64,000 nt of DNA from G963665545 sp963665545 (lineage in GTDB: Bacteria; Pseudomonadota; Gammaproteobacteria; Xanthomonadales; SZUA-36), in the NCBI GenBank assembly GCA_963665545.2, contig CAXXKZ010000006.1, positions 124,001-188,000 on the forward strand. The letters run 5' to 3'. A program made the translations under genes and the position numbers. Position 1 is the stretch's first letter. The number at the start of each line of letters is the position of its first letter. The notes beneath the pieces are model-generated. The model was not told the origin of the DNA. It ran no database searches and saw nothing but the letters and a program-made list of their open reading frames with translations. Positions 27,905 through 36,294 of this stretch are shown piece after piece.

Positions 27905-28068
27905 CCTTCGAAAGCAACTTTTCGGTTCACGGTCACAGAGACGCCGTTTCTATGGAGCGACCGCTCTGCCTCCTCCATGTGCCCGACCAGTTTTTCAAAC
28001 GCCGCATGACCCTCTTCGCTGCTGTCTTGTGCTGCTCTGATTATTTCAAGTTTCTCCGATATGTCCAT
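27905..28068 (-). pseudogene. Hypothetical gene with its 3' end removed by IS copy F
   Basis: The frame starts at ATG 28068 (MDISEKLEIIRAAQDSSEEG) and runs about 55 codons to the IS boundary, then ten codons into IS sequence before a stop. The native part is acidic and helical, with no motif that I recognise. How much is missing cannot be told. The 110 bp between this start and the proline tRNA should hold its promoter. Confidence 0.5.
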
Positions 28069-28178
28069 TGATCTGACGCCCGTTAATATCCCGTTAAGAA
28101 CATAGGGGTTTTAGAAGGTGCCCCATTAATTTTAGAAGATCGGCGGATTTACAAAACCCCTGAAACCCGCGCTGTTAT

Positions 28179-28255
<77 letters not shown>

Positions 28256-28335
28256 ACACTAAACTTGAGAACCTGGGTATTGAAAACCCATGTTTAGAGA
28301 CCCGATGAACTGACAAACTTGTTTCTCGGGAATCC

Positions 28336-28428
28336 TATTTCTATAAGACCTATCTCTTTAAGACCTATCTCTTTAAGACCCTATCTCTTTAAGACCCTAT
28401 CTCTTTAAGACCCTATCTCTTTAAGACT
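28336..28428. repeat. Six tandem 15-16 bp repeats at the 3' end of the MerR-type gene
   Basis: Six head-to-tail units of about TATCTCTTTAAGACCC: 28336-28350 (diverged), 28351-28365, 28366-28381, 28382-28397, 28398-28413 and 28414-28428. The merR stop codon (28413-28415) lies at the border of the last two units, and the final unit is the coding end of the gene. This suggests slipped-strand duplication of the gene's 3' terminus outwards into the tRNA spacer. The spacing is constant and there are no spacers, so it is not a CRISPR array. Confidence 0.9.
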
Positions 28429-28769
28429 TGAAGTACTTGCTCCAGTTCTACCTTGACCTGGCGGATAATTTGCTGGCTTTTGTTGTCGTCCTCACGGGCT
28501 TCGTCGCCTTCCAACATCTGCCGGGCACCGCCAATGGTGTAGCCCTGCTGGTACAACAGACTGCGAATCTGACGGATCATCATGACATCGCCACGCTGGT
28601 AATAGCGGCGATTACCCCGGCGTTTGACGGGCTTGAGTTGCTCGAACTCCTGCTCCCAATAACGCAGAACATGTGGCTTGACGCCACATAATTCGCTCAC
28701 TTCACCTATTGTGAAATATCGTTTCACCGGAATCGGCGGAAGATCTCGGTCAATTCCCGGATCCAGCAT
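28413..28769 (-). CDS. MerR-family transcriptional regulator downstream of ihfA
   Basis: A 118-residue protein with the MerR winged helix at about residues 16-85 (YFTIGEVSELCGVKPHVLRY, then GNRRYYQRGDV). The C-terminal dimer helix ends VEQVLQVLKR-like without the metal-binding cysteines of CueR or ZntR. A small MerR protein encoded directly after ihfA is a conserved gammaproteobacterial arrangement with no assigned ligand. Its start overlaps the end of ihfA by 20 bp, so it is translated from the same message. Confidence 0.9.
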   Translation of the reverse strand: MLDPGIDRDLPPIPVKRYFTIGEVSELCGVKPHVLRYWEQEFEQLKPVKRRGNRRYYQRGDVMMIRQIRSLLYQQGYTIGGARQMLEGDEAREDDNKSQQIIRQVKVELEQVLQVLKR

Positions 28770-29049
28770 ATGCCTCTACCCTTGCACGCAATTTTTGACC
28801 CGGGCGGAATGTCACCACGCGCCGCGCTAAGATTGGAATTTCTTCACCGGTTTTTGGGTTTCGGCCCGGTCTTTGATTTTTCTCGCGTAACTGGAAATTT
28901 CCGAAACCGGAGAGTTTGACGTTCTCACTCCCTTCCAGCGCGCTCCTGATTCCTTCGAAAAACGCATCGACAAATTCCTTCGCCTCGCGTTTATTCAGGC
29001 CGACCTCTTCAAACAGACGATCAGCCATTTCTGCCTTGGTTAACGACAT
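28750..29049 (-). CDS. ihfA: Integration host factor subunit alpha
   Basis: A 99-residue HU/IHF-fold protein that pairs with IhfB and bends DNA sharply at specific sites. It is typical of IhfA throughout: LTKAEMADRLFEEVGLNKRE at the start, LSGFGNFQLREKNQRPGRNP carrying the beta arm with the intercalating Pro of the RPGRNPKTGE loop, and ARRVVTFRPGQKLRARVE at the end. It sits directly behind pheT (2-bp gap), as in Escherichia coli and relatives, and is probably expressed with the pheST operon. Its targets include transposons and pilin or nitrogen-regulated promoters, but nothing here shows that specifically. Confidence 0.97.
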   Translation of the reverse strand: MSLTKAEMADRLFEEVGLNKREAKEFVDAFFEGIRSALEGSENVKLSGFGNFQLREKNQRPGRNPKTGEEIPILARRVVTFRPGQKLRARVEAYAGSGN

Positions 29050-29051
29050 TT

Positions 29052-31448
29052 TTATCCTCTCAACTGGGCACCCAGACGCTGTTCAAGCTGATCCACCACG
29101 CGGTGAATGACCTGGTCAACATCTTCGTCACTTAGAGTGCTAGAAACGTTCTGTAAAATCAAGCCTATAGCGAGACTTTTGTAACCTTTTTTTAAGTTCT
29201 TGCCCTTATATACATCAAATACCAACAGATTTTCCAGTATTTGGCTTGCCGAATCAATCACGCATTTCCTGACCTCATCGTAAGTGACATCAACCGGTAA
29301 CATTAGCGCCAAATCACGGCGAATAGAGGGAAATCGTGAATACAGTTTCGCGAATGGTATTTCTCTTTGGAGCAAATAATCAAGTTCAAGTTCGAGAAAA
29401 TACACGTTTTCGCGAATTTTCAAACTTTTTAACACCGATGGATGCACCGCGCCACACCAACCGACCACTTGACCTCCATTGCGCACCACCGCGCCCGAGC
29501 CCGGGTGTATCCACGGCAGATCGGCGGCCTCGAAATCCGGCATTGCGCTGCCCGGGCCACGCAATTCCATCAAGCGCTCCACGTCGCTTTTGATGTCATA
29601 AAAATCCATTTCGCGGGTGCTTTGCGCCCACGATTCAGGCAATGCGCTGCCACTGGCCACCGCTGCGACCCTGTCTTTCTCTGCGAGCGTTTCGCCCTGC
29701 AGGTATGCCCTACCCGTCTCGAACAGACGCACTCGGCTATGCTGGCGTCTAACGTTATGCGCGAGGTTGGTGAGCAAGCCGGGCAGCAAGGCGGTGCGCA
29801 TCACGGCCATTTCGGCTGATAAGGGATTGGACAGCGGCAGCACCATCTCGTCGTGGTGAACGGCCGCCAGCAGTGACAGGTCGACAAAACTGTAGTTAAT
29901 GACTTCCTGGTAGCCCGAGGCACACAGCGCCTGTCTGACCAGGTCAACAGCCACCATGGCTTCAGCTTGTGCCGAAGCCTTTACTTCACCGCTGGGCGGG
30001 GTGGCCGGCAGGTTATCATAGCCATAGATCCGCGCGACTTCTTCAATCAGGTCTTCCTCGATGGCGATGTCGAAGCGCGCCGGCGGCGCAACCACGGTCA
30101 AAACATCCGTCGCCCCTGCCTCGCCAACAAACATCATCCCCAGGCGTGTCAGGATGTCGCGGGCGACGTCCACGTCAATCGGCGCACCCAAAACCTTGGT
30201 GAGCCGCTCAATACGCAAGGATACCGGCTGATTAACCGGCAGATACGCGGATTCCTCAGCCACAATGACAGGGCCCGGTGCGCCGCCCGCAATCTCAAGC
30301 AGCAATGCCGTTGCCCGTTCAATTGCCCTGACCTGGCCAACCGGATCCACACCGCGTTCAAAACGGTGTGAGGCGTCGGTATGTAGACCATAGTCGCGCG
30401 CCCGACCCATGATGGTCGGCGGACTCCAAAACGCGGCTTCAAAGAAGATGTCTTGAGTGGCATCGGTCACTGACGAAGCCAGACCGCCCATGATTCCAGC
30501 GAGCGCCACCGGCCCGGAAGCATCGCACACCACCACCGCCTCGGGTTCAAGCTGGATCTCCTGTTCGTCCAGCAACGTCAATTTTTCGCCTTTGCGCCCG
30601 CGGCGAACAATAATTTCGCCATCAAGCCGGGCAAGATCGAAGGCATGCATGGGCTGGCCCTGCTCCAGCATCACATAATTTGTGACGTCAACGACCACAC
30701 TGATGCTGCGCACGCCGCATCTGCGAAGTTTCTCCATCATCCACAAGGGTGTTTCAGCAGTCACATCGACACCCTTGATCACCCGTCCGGCAAAGCGCGG
30801 ACAATCTGCCGGGTCTTGCAGCGTTATGGCCAAGCTGTCTTCGATGACGGCCGCTACGGCGGGCACGTCCAGGGGTTGGTGATCCGCCTTGCAACTGGCC
30901 GCCACATCCTGAGCCAGGCCACGAATACTCAGGCAATCGGCGCGGTCGGGGGTCAATTCAAGCGCAATGGTGGCATCATCCAACGACAGGTATTCACGCA
31001 GGTCTTTGCCCAGTGGCGCGTCGGCCGGCAACTCCAGGATGCCGGCGTGCTCGTCCGACAGACCGAGTTCTCGGCCAGAACACAGCATGCCGGCAGAATC
31101 CAGGTCGCGGATGCTCGCCTGTTGGACCTGCACATCGTCGCCAATGCGCGCACCCACTTGCGCCAGCGCCACCCTGAGGCCGGCGCGTACGTTGGGCGCA
31201 CCACAGACAATCTGCAGCGGTTCATTCTCATCGTCGGCGCCGGTGCTGACCCGGCACAAGCTCAGCTTGTCGGCGTTCGGGTGCGGGCCGCTGTCGATAA
31301 TCTCCGCCACCACGACTCCGTCAAACGCAGCCGCCACCGGCTTGACGGTATCCACTTCCAGGCCGGAGGCGGTGAGCGTTGCGGCCAACTGATCGGCGTC
31401 GACATCGAGTTTCACCCACTCGCGTAACCACTGAACACTGAATTTCAT
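29052..31448 (-). CDS. pheT: Phenylalanyl-tRNA synthetase beta subunit
   Basis: 798 residues, the normal length for the bacterial beta chain. The order is an N-terminal KFSVQWLREWVKLDVDADQL segment, an EMAP/OB-type tRNA-binding domain (about 40-150, with CGAPNVRAGL), a B3/B4 editing domain (about 210-380), a B5 domain (about 400-475), the catalytic-like core (about 490-680), and a C-terminal FDX-ACB anticodon-recognition domain (about 705-798, KLYSRFPSIRRDLALMLPVD). It forms the alpha2-beta2 enzyme with PheS, encoded 43 bp upstream. Confidence 0.97.
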   Translation of the reverse strand: MKFSVQWLREWVKLDVDADQLAATLTASGLEVDTVKPVAAAFDGVVVAEIIDSGPHPNADKLSLCRVSTGADDENEPLQIVCGAPNVRAGLRVALAQVGARIGDDVQVQQASIRDLDSAGMLCSGRELGLSDEHAGILELPADAPLGKDLREYLSLDDATIALELTPDRADCLSIRGLAQDVAASCKADHQPLDVPAVAAVIEDSLAITLQDPADCPRFAGRVIKGVDVTAETPLWMMEKLRRCGVRSISVVVDVTNYVMLEQGQPMHAFDLARLDGEIIVRRGRKGEKLTLLDEQEIQLEPEAVVVCDASGPVALAGIMGGLASSVTDATQDIFFEAAFWSPPTIMGRARDYGLHTDASHRFERGVDPVGQVRAIERATALLLEIAGGAPGPVIVAEESAYLPVNQPVSLRIERLTKVLGAPIDVDVARDILTRLGMMFVGEAGATDVLTVVAPPARFDIAIEEDLIEEVARIYGYDNLPATPPSGEVKASAQAEAMVAVDLVRQALCASGYQEVINYSFVDLSLLAAVHHDEMVLPLSNPLSAEMAVMRTALLPGLLTNLAHNVRRQHSRVRLFETGRAYLQGETLAEKDRVAAVASGSALPESWAQSTREMDFYDIKSDVERLMELRGPGSAMPDFEAADLPWIHPGSGAVVRNGGQVVGWCGAVHPSVLKSLKIRENVYFLELELDYLLQREIPFAKLYSRFPSIRRDLALMLPVDVTYDEVRKCVIDSASQILENLLVFDVYKGKNLKKGYKSLAIGLILQNVSSTLSDEDVDQVIHRVVDQLEQRLGAQLRG

Positions 31449-31491
31449 GCTGCCGCCCCGAAATCAGTGGAACTGGCTGAGAAAGCGCAGA

Positions 31492-32463
31492 TCATTTTTC
31501 AAAAAACAGCCGGATGTCATTGACGTCGTAGCGCAGCATGGCGAGGCGGTCCAGCCCCATGCCGAATGCCCAACCCGTGTAGCGCTCCGGGTCAAGATTG
31601 CAGGCCCTCAGTACGTTGGGATGGACCATGCCGGAGCCGAGAATTTCCAGCCACGCCGGCTCACTGCCATCACCCTTGTCCCACACGATATCCACTTCAG
31701 CGGACGGCTCCGTGAACGGGAAGTAACCCGGTCGAAAGCGCATTTCGAGCTCTCGTTCAAAGTAAGCATTGACAAATGTCTGCAGCGCGCCCTTGAGATC
31801 GGCCATCGTCACTCCTTCGCCGACCATCAGGCCCTCGAGTTGGTGAAACATCGGCGTATGGGTCTGGTCGGAATCACTGCGGTATACCTTGCCGGGCGCA
31901 ATGAGGCGGTAGGGTGGATCGGTTTTTTCCATCGTCCTGATTTGCACCGGCGAAGTGTGCGTGCGCAGCAGGCGGCCATCGCCGAAGTAAAAGGTGTCAT
32001 GGTCCGTGCGTGCCGGATGGTTGGGTGGAAAATTCAGCGCTTCGAAGTTGTAATAGTCACTCTCGACTTCCGGCCCGGTCGCCACTTCAAAGCCCAGCGT
32101 GGAAAAGATTTCGATGGCACGCTGAGTGGCGCGTGTGACCGGGTGCAGGCCACCCCGCTGCTGGCCGCGGCCGGGCAGCGTCACATCGACCTTTTCCTGT
32201 GCCAGCTTGAGGTTGAGCGCGTCCAATTCCAGGGCCGTCTTGCGCTCCTGGATGGCCTTATTGACACGGTTTTTGACGCCGTTGACCGCCTGACCAAAGG
32301 CTTTTCGGGATTCGGGCTCCATGCCGCCCAGCGATTTGAGCAAAGCGGTGATGTGTCCTTTCTTGCCCAGGTAGCTGACCCGGGTGTCGTCCAACGCCTT
32401 GAGGTCAACTGCAGCAGATATCTGCGCCATGGCCTGCTCGGTTAGTTGGTCAAGATTGTCCAC
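31492..32463 (-). CDS. pheS: Phenylalanyl-tRNA synthetase alpha subunit
   Basis: The catalytic chain of the synthetase. The most family-like start is GTG 32463 (VDNLDQLTEQAMAQISAA), giving 323 residues. An ATG at 32532 in the same frame would add 23 atypical residues and was not chosen. The N-terminal coiled coil covers about 1-85. The class II core shows HPARTDHDTFYF, TSPVQIRTM (motif 2 region), FHQLEGLMVGEGV and a motif 3 at GWAFGMGLDRLAML. It is followed closely by pheT. The gap upstream to rplT is unusually long (405 bp) and contains a repeat. Confidence 0.95.
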   Translation of the reverse strand: MDNLDQLTEQAMAQISAAVDLKALDDTRVSYLGKKGHITALLKSLGGMEPESRKAFGQAVNGVKNRVNKAIQERKTALELDALNLKLAQEKVDVTLPGRGQQRGGLHPVTRATQRAIEIFSTLGFEVATGPEVESDYYNFEALNFPPNHPARTDHDTFYFGDGRLLRTHTSPVQIRTMEKTDPPYRLIAPGKVYRSDSDQTHTPMFHQLEGLMVGEGVTMADLKGALQTFVNAYFERELEMRFRPGYFPFTEPSAEVDIVWDKGDGSEPAWLEILGSGMVHPNVLRACNLDPERYTGWAFGMGLDRLAMLRYDVNDIRLFFEK

Positions 32464-32868
32464 AAACTTTTTCCACAGTAACGAGTCTCGTTTCCCTCGG
32501 CAATTGCTCCTGCATTGCTCTACCTCCTGCATCCCTGCTGTCGTGCTCCCGCCTACGCGTTACGGCGTTCAGCAGGCGCTTCTTCGGCTTCGCCGAAACC
32601 GCACCTACTTCTCTGCCTACGCTGCGGAAGGCGGCTTCACGCGCAACGGCTTCGGAGCCGTACTTTATGCCCTGCGGGCAAACCGTGTGGCTCCTCGGGC
32701 CTGCACGCGCAACGGCTTCGGAGCCGTACTCTTCGCCCTGCGGGCAAACCGTGTGGCTCCTCGGGCCTGCGCTCGACGGTTGCGGCGGCACGCAATACCG
32801 TGCCGCCCCTGTCAGACAAACTGCAAGGCCCTTCCCAATTAAGGATCCAATCCCGCGGAGGACGAGAA
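32464..32868. other. Intergenic region between rplT and pheS
   Basis: 405 bp without a credible gene. It contains the 66-bp tandem repeat at 32638-32769 and a perfect short dyad, TTCGGCTTCGCCGAA, near 32583-32597. In enteric bacteria this position holds a phenylalanine leader peptide and attenuator for pheST, but no Phe-rich short frame or T-rich terminator was found. Several frames remain open through the repeats because of their composition, and they look like shadows. Confidence 0.6.
32638..32769. repeat. Two direct copies of a 66-bp GC-rich repeat upstream of pheS
   Basis: Copies at 32638-32703 and 32704-32769 differ at only a few bases (TTATG against CTTCG in the middle). Each contains CGGCTTCGGAGCCG and GCCCTGCGGGC, both able to fold as hairpins. 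An expansion of an extragenic palindromic element is the likely nature. A regulatory RNA role is possible because transcription from rplT to pheS would cross it. Confidence 0.85.
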
Positions 32869-33225
32869 TTAGCCCAGGCTGGCCTTCGCTTTTTCCGCCA
32901 ATACGCCAAAAGCCGCTTTGTCGTGAACGGCCAGGTCCGCCAGGACCTTGCGATCGACTTCGATCTCCGCCTTGTTGAGGCCGTCAATTAGCCTGCTATA
33001 AGACAATCCACACTCACGGGCCGCGGCGTTAATGCGCACGATCCACAGCCTGCGGAACTGCCGCTTGCGCTGCCTGCGATCACGGTATGAATACTGGGCG
33101 GCCTTGGTTACCGCCTGCTTGGCGACGCGATAGACCTTGCTTCGGGCGCCGTAATAGCCCTTCGCTTCCTTGAGCACTTTTTTATGTCTGGCGCGTGCCT
33201 GTACGCCGCGTTTTACTCTTGCCAT
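32869..33225 (-). CDS. rplT: 50S ribosomal protein L20
   Basis: A 118-residue protein with the standard L20 sequence: MARVKRGVQARARHKKVLK, the basic extension that threads into 23S rRNA, then YSYRDRRQRKRQFRRLWIVR and NAAARECGLSYSRLIDGL. L20 is needed early in large-subunit assembly and in many bacteria represses its own operon by binding the messenger upstream of rpmI. It is the third gene of infC-rpmI-rplT, 29 bp after rpmI. Confidence 0.98.
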   Translation of the reverse strand: MARVKRGVQARARHKKVLKEAKGYYGARSKVYRVAKQAVTKAAQYSYRDRRQRKRQFRRLWIVRINAAARECGLSYSRLIDGLNKAEIEVDRKVLADLAVHDKAAFGVLAEKAKASLG

Positions 33226-33254
33226 TTTCCTGATCTCCTCTGCGATACGCCCTG

Positions 33255-33452
33255 TCAGGCATATGGAAGCAAGCGTTTGACGACCTTTTTATCGGCGTCG
33301 CTGATCATGCCTGTACCGCGCAGACCACGCTTAAGCTTTTGGTCTTTCTTGGTCAGCATATGGCTATGTTTGGCATGGCCCCGCTTGAAGCCGCCCGAAG
33401 CGGTCTTCTTGAAACGTTTGGCCGCACCGCGATTGGTTTTCATCTTCGGCAT
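33255..33452 (-). CDS. rpmI: 50S ribosomal protein L35
   Basis: 65 residues, the usual size. MPKMKTNRGAAKRFKKTASG at the start and KRGLRGTGMISDADKKVVKR near the end are the L35 signature. The protein is highly basic and binds the large subunit. It is encoded between infC (134-bp gap) and rplT (29-bp gap). Confidence 0.98.
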   Translation of the reverse strand: MPKMKTNRGAAKRFKKTASGGFKRGHAKHSHMLTKKDQKLKRGLRGTGMISDADKKVVKRLLPYA

Positions 33453-33586
33453 GGGTTTTCTCCTGTCTATTTGACACGTTGCTCAAGCGGCTTGCGGCAT
33501 TCATTGAACCCGCCAGCTCTTCTACCAAAGCTTGACAGCGCTTCTCTTACTCCTGCAAAAAGCAGGGTCGTTTTGCGACGATATTC

Positions 33587-34105
33587 TCAGGTCTTTTTAG
33601 AGCTGATCATCATCACCATTTGGCGTCCCTCCATCTGGGGGAACTGTTCTACCGTAATTTCGTCGACCAGCTCAGCTTCAACGCGCTTGAGCATGGCCAA
33701 GCCCAACTCCTGGTGGGCCATCTCGCGACCTCGGAATCGAAGGGTAACCTTCACCTTGTCGCCTTCGTCAAGAAAACGCCTGACATTGCGCATCTTGACC
33801 TCGTAATCGTTGATGTCAGTGCCGGGTCGAAACTTGACCTCCTTGACATGCGTGATCTTCTGTTTCTTCTTCGCAGCCTGTGATTTCTTGGCCTGTTCGA
33901 AGCGATACTTGCCCCAATCCATGATCCGGCATACCGGTGGCTCACTATTGGGGGCAATTTCGACCAGATCAAGGCCCTCATTTCCTGCCAGTTCCAGCGC
34001 TTCTTCTATTTGCAGAATGCCGGCTTGTTCCCCGTCCGAGCTAATCAGCCGGACTTGCGGTGCTGTTATGTCACTGTTGCGCCGCGTTAGCTTAGTTGTT
34101 GCGAT
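33587..34105 (-). CDS. infC: Translation initiation factor IF-3, starting with ATC
   Basis: No ATG, GTG or TTG gives a full-length IF-3. The first ATG at 33922 would yield only the C-terminal domain. Reading upstream in frame gives IATTKLTRRNSDITAPQVRL and the complete N-terminal domain, beginning at ATC 34105-34103. An AGGAGG Shine-Dalgarno site lies 8 bases before it. The resulting 172 residues match the normal length. Known infC genes use AUU or similar rare starts so that IF-3, which rejects such codons, limits its own synthesis. The same logic fits here. The gene starts 15 bp after the thrS stop. Confidence 0.93.
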   Translation of the reverse strand: MATTKLTRRNSDITAPQVRLISSDGEQAGILQIEEALELAGNEGLDLVEIAPNSEPPVCRIMDWGKYRFEQAKKSQAAKKKQKITHVKEVKFRPGTDINDYEVKMRNVRRFLDEGDKVKVTLRFRGREMAHQELGLAMLKRVEAELVDEITVEQFPQMEGRQMVMMISSKKT

Positions 34106-34120
34106 TAGATTCTCCTCCTG

Positions 34121-36040
34121 TCAATTTTCTGTTTGCCCCCGTTTTCCAATCTCGACATCGAGACGTGCGGCAAAGTCATTCACACTCATGGCGCCCAGGT
34201 CTTCACCTGCCCTGCTGCGTACCGCCACCATTTCATTCTCTACCTCTCGGTCACCCACCACAATCAGGTAGGGAACCTTGGCTAAAGTGTGCTGGCGGAT
34301 TTTAAAGCCGATCTTCTCATTTCTCAAGTCCAAATCGACCCGGAATCCTTTATTTTCAAGGGATTCTGCTACTTTTTTGCAGTAATCGGCCTGATTATCG
34401 GTAATATTCATGACCACGGCCTGCACCGGCGCCAACCACGGCGGAAAGGCGCCAGCGTAGTTTTCAATCAAAATTCCAATAAAGCGTTCCATCGAACCGA
34501 GTATGGCCCGGTGCAACATCACCGGTACCTGGCGCGAACTAGCGCTGTCGATATAGCTGGCATCGAGGCGAGCAGGCATGAAAAAATCCATCTGCAGCGT
34601 GCCGCACTGCCACACCCGCCCGATCGTATCGGTCAGGGAAAACTCGATCTTGGGACCATAAAATGCGCCCTCGCCCGGGTTCAATTTCCAATCGATGCCG
34701 GCCTCATCCAGTGCCGCAGCGAGGGTTTTCTCCGCAGTCTCCCACTGATCGTCCTCACCGATACGATTCTCCGGCCGGGTCGAAAGCTTGACCAGCACCT
34801 CTTCGAAGCCGAAATCACGGTAGATGCTGTACAGCAGCTCAATGAAGCGCGCGGACTCTTCCTGCACCTGGTCTTCGGCACAAAAGATATGCCCGTCATC
34901 CTGTGTGAAAGCCCGCGCCCGCATCAAGCCGTGCAGGGCGCCGGATGGTTCCTTGCGGTGGCAGGAACCGAATTCGGCCAACCGCATTGGCAGATCTCGA
35001 TAGCTGTGAAGGCCCTGGTTGTATACCTGCACATGGCCGGGGCAGTTCATCGGTTTGACCGCATAGGTGCGGTTTTCGGACTCGGTAATGAACATGTCGT
35101 CGATGAATTTTTCTGCGTGCCCGGATTTCTGCCAGAGAGAAATATCGAGCACTGCAGGTGTATTCACTTCCTGGTAGCCGGCGGCCCGCAGACGCTTGCG
35201 CATATAGTCCTGGATCGTGGTGTACACCCGCCAGCCGGCGTCGTGCCAAAACACCATGCCGGGCGCTTCTTCCTGGAAGTGGAACAGCTCCAGTTGTTTA
35301 CCGAGACGGCGGTGGTCACGCTTTTCGGCTTCTTCCATACGGTAGAGGTAAGCACTGAGCGCTTTCTTGTCGGCCCAGGCGGTGCCGTAGATTCTCTGCA
35401 GCATCTCGTTGTTGCTGTCGCCGCGCCAGTAGGCGCCGGCCAGCTTGGTCAGCTTGAAATGCCCAAGCTTGCCGGTATCCGGAACATGGGGGCCGCGGCA
35501 CAAGTCAATGAATTCGGCCTGGCGATAGAGCGAAATGATTTCGCCCTCGGGTATGCCCTCAATGATTTCGGCCTTGTAGTGCTCGCCCTCCTGGCGAAAA
35601 TATTGGATCGCCTCCTCGCGCAACATGGTTTCGCGCGAAACGGTCTGGGCATCCTTGACGATGCGGCGCATCTCGGCGGCGATACGATCGATGTCCTCGG
35701 GGGTGAAGCTCTTTTCATACGAGAAATCGTAATAGAAACCGTCTTCAATCACCGGGCCGATGGTGACCTGGGCAGACGGAAACAGGCGCTTGACCGCCTG
35801 AGCCAACAGATGCGCGCTGGAATGGCGGATGATCTCCAGGCCCTCAGGATCACGGCCCGTAATGATCCGCACCGTGGCATCGGCCTCAATCAGATGGCTG
35901 GCGTCGAACAATTCACCGTCGATCTCACCTGCCAGGGTCGCCTTCTCCAACCCGGGCCCGATATCGGCCGCCAGCTCCATTATGGTCAGCGGCGCATCAT
36001 ATTCGCGCTGGCTTCCGTCCGGTAATGTGATGGTTGGCAT
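34121..36040 (-). CDS. thrS: Threonyl-tRNA synthetase
   Basis: 639 residues, standard for the bacterial enzyme. The order is an N-terminal TGS domain (PTITLPDGSQREYDAPLTIM), an editing domain with HSSAHLLAQAVKRLFP (the zinc-like HxxxH) and a Cys/His pair near RGPHVPDTG, a class II catalytic core with FKLTKLAGAYW, YAVKPMNCPGHVQVY and the active-site zinc ligands, and a C-terminal anticodon domain starting near WLAPVQAVVMNITD. It is first in the translation operon. A terminator-like hairpin lies 31 bp before its start. Confidence 0.98.
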   Translation of the reverse strand: MPTITLPDGSQREYDAPLTIMELAADIGPGLEKATLAGEIDGELFDASHLIEADATVRIITGRDPEGLEIIRHSSAHLLAQAVKRLFPSAQVTIGPVIEDGFYYDFSYEKSFTPEDIDRIAAEMRRIVKDAQTVSRETMLREEAIQYFRQEGEHYKAEIIEGIPEGEIISLYRQAEFIDLCRGPHVPDTGKLGHFKLTKLAGAYWRGDSNNEMLQRIYGTAWADKKALSAYLYRMEEAEKRDHRRLGKQLELFHFQEEAPGMVFWHDAGWRVYTTIQDYMRKRLRAAGYQEVNTPAVLDISLWQKSGHAEKFIDDMFITESENRTYAVKPMNCPGHVQVYNQGLHSYRDLPMRLAEFGSCHRKEPSGALHGLMRARAFTQDDGHIFCAEDQVQEESARFIELLYSIYRDFGFEEVLVKLSTRPENRIGEDDQWETAEKTLAAALDEAGIDWKLNPGEGAFYGPKIEFSLTDTIGRVWQCGTLQMDFFMPARLDASYIDSASSRQVPVMLHRAILGSMERFIGILIENYAGAFPPWLAPVQAVVMNITDNQADYCKKVAESLENKGFRVDLDLRNEKIGFKIRQHTLAKVPYLIVVGDREVENEMVAVRSRAGEDLGAMSVNDFAARLDVEIGKRGQTEN

Positions 36041-36061
36041 GGATGGTCCTCCCTTGGCTCC

Positions 36062-36083
36062 AAAAAAAAAGGCGCATAGCGCC
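36062..36083 (-). terminator. Terminator-like hairpin upstream of thrS (possible attenuator)
   Basis: Read on the minus strand, GGCGC-TAT-GCGCC (36083-36071) is followed by nine T residues (36070-36062), the form of an intrinsic terminator. The stem can extend slightly with the neighbouring AAA/TTT. It precedes the thrS start by 22-43 bp in the direction of thrS transcription, and the next gene upstream lies on the other strand. It must therefore either end a short leader RNA or regulate thrS by attenuation. No leader peptide is evident. Confidence 0.7.
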
Positions 36084-36294
36084 CCTTTCCGCGCTTTGGG
36101 GAACTGGTTTTCAGGTTGTAGTTCGAGTGTTTGTTCTCATCCGGGGTATTGTACGTTTAATTGGGCATTGGATAAAGTGCTGCAGGCTGTGGCCATGCAG
36201 ATGAAGAATTTTGTACCATACTTGCAAGACTGATTCCAAGTAAGGAGAAGAAAGTGAAACTCATTAAAATGCTATTCATTGGCTTGAACCATTG

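Noticed and set aside
28336..28428. CRISPR array
   Set aside because: The repeats touch without spacers, are only 15-16 bp long, and include the end of a coding gene.
32464..32532. Longer pheS start at ATG 32532
   Set aside because: The added 23 residues (MQEVEQCRSNCRGKR...) do not resemble PheS. GTG 32463 gives the usual N-terminus and length.
33587..33922. Short IF-3 starting at ATG 33922
   Set aside because: It would lack the whole N-terminal domain, which is plainly encoded upstream in the same frame.
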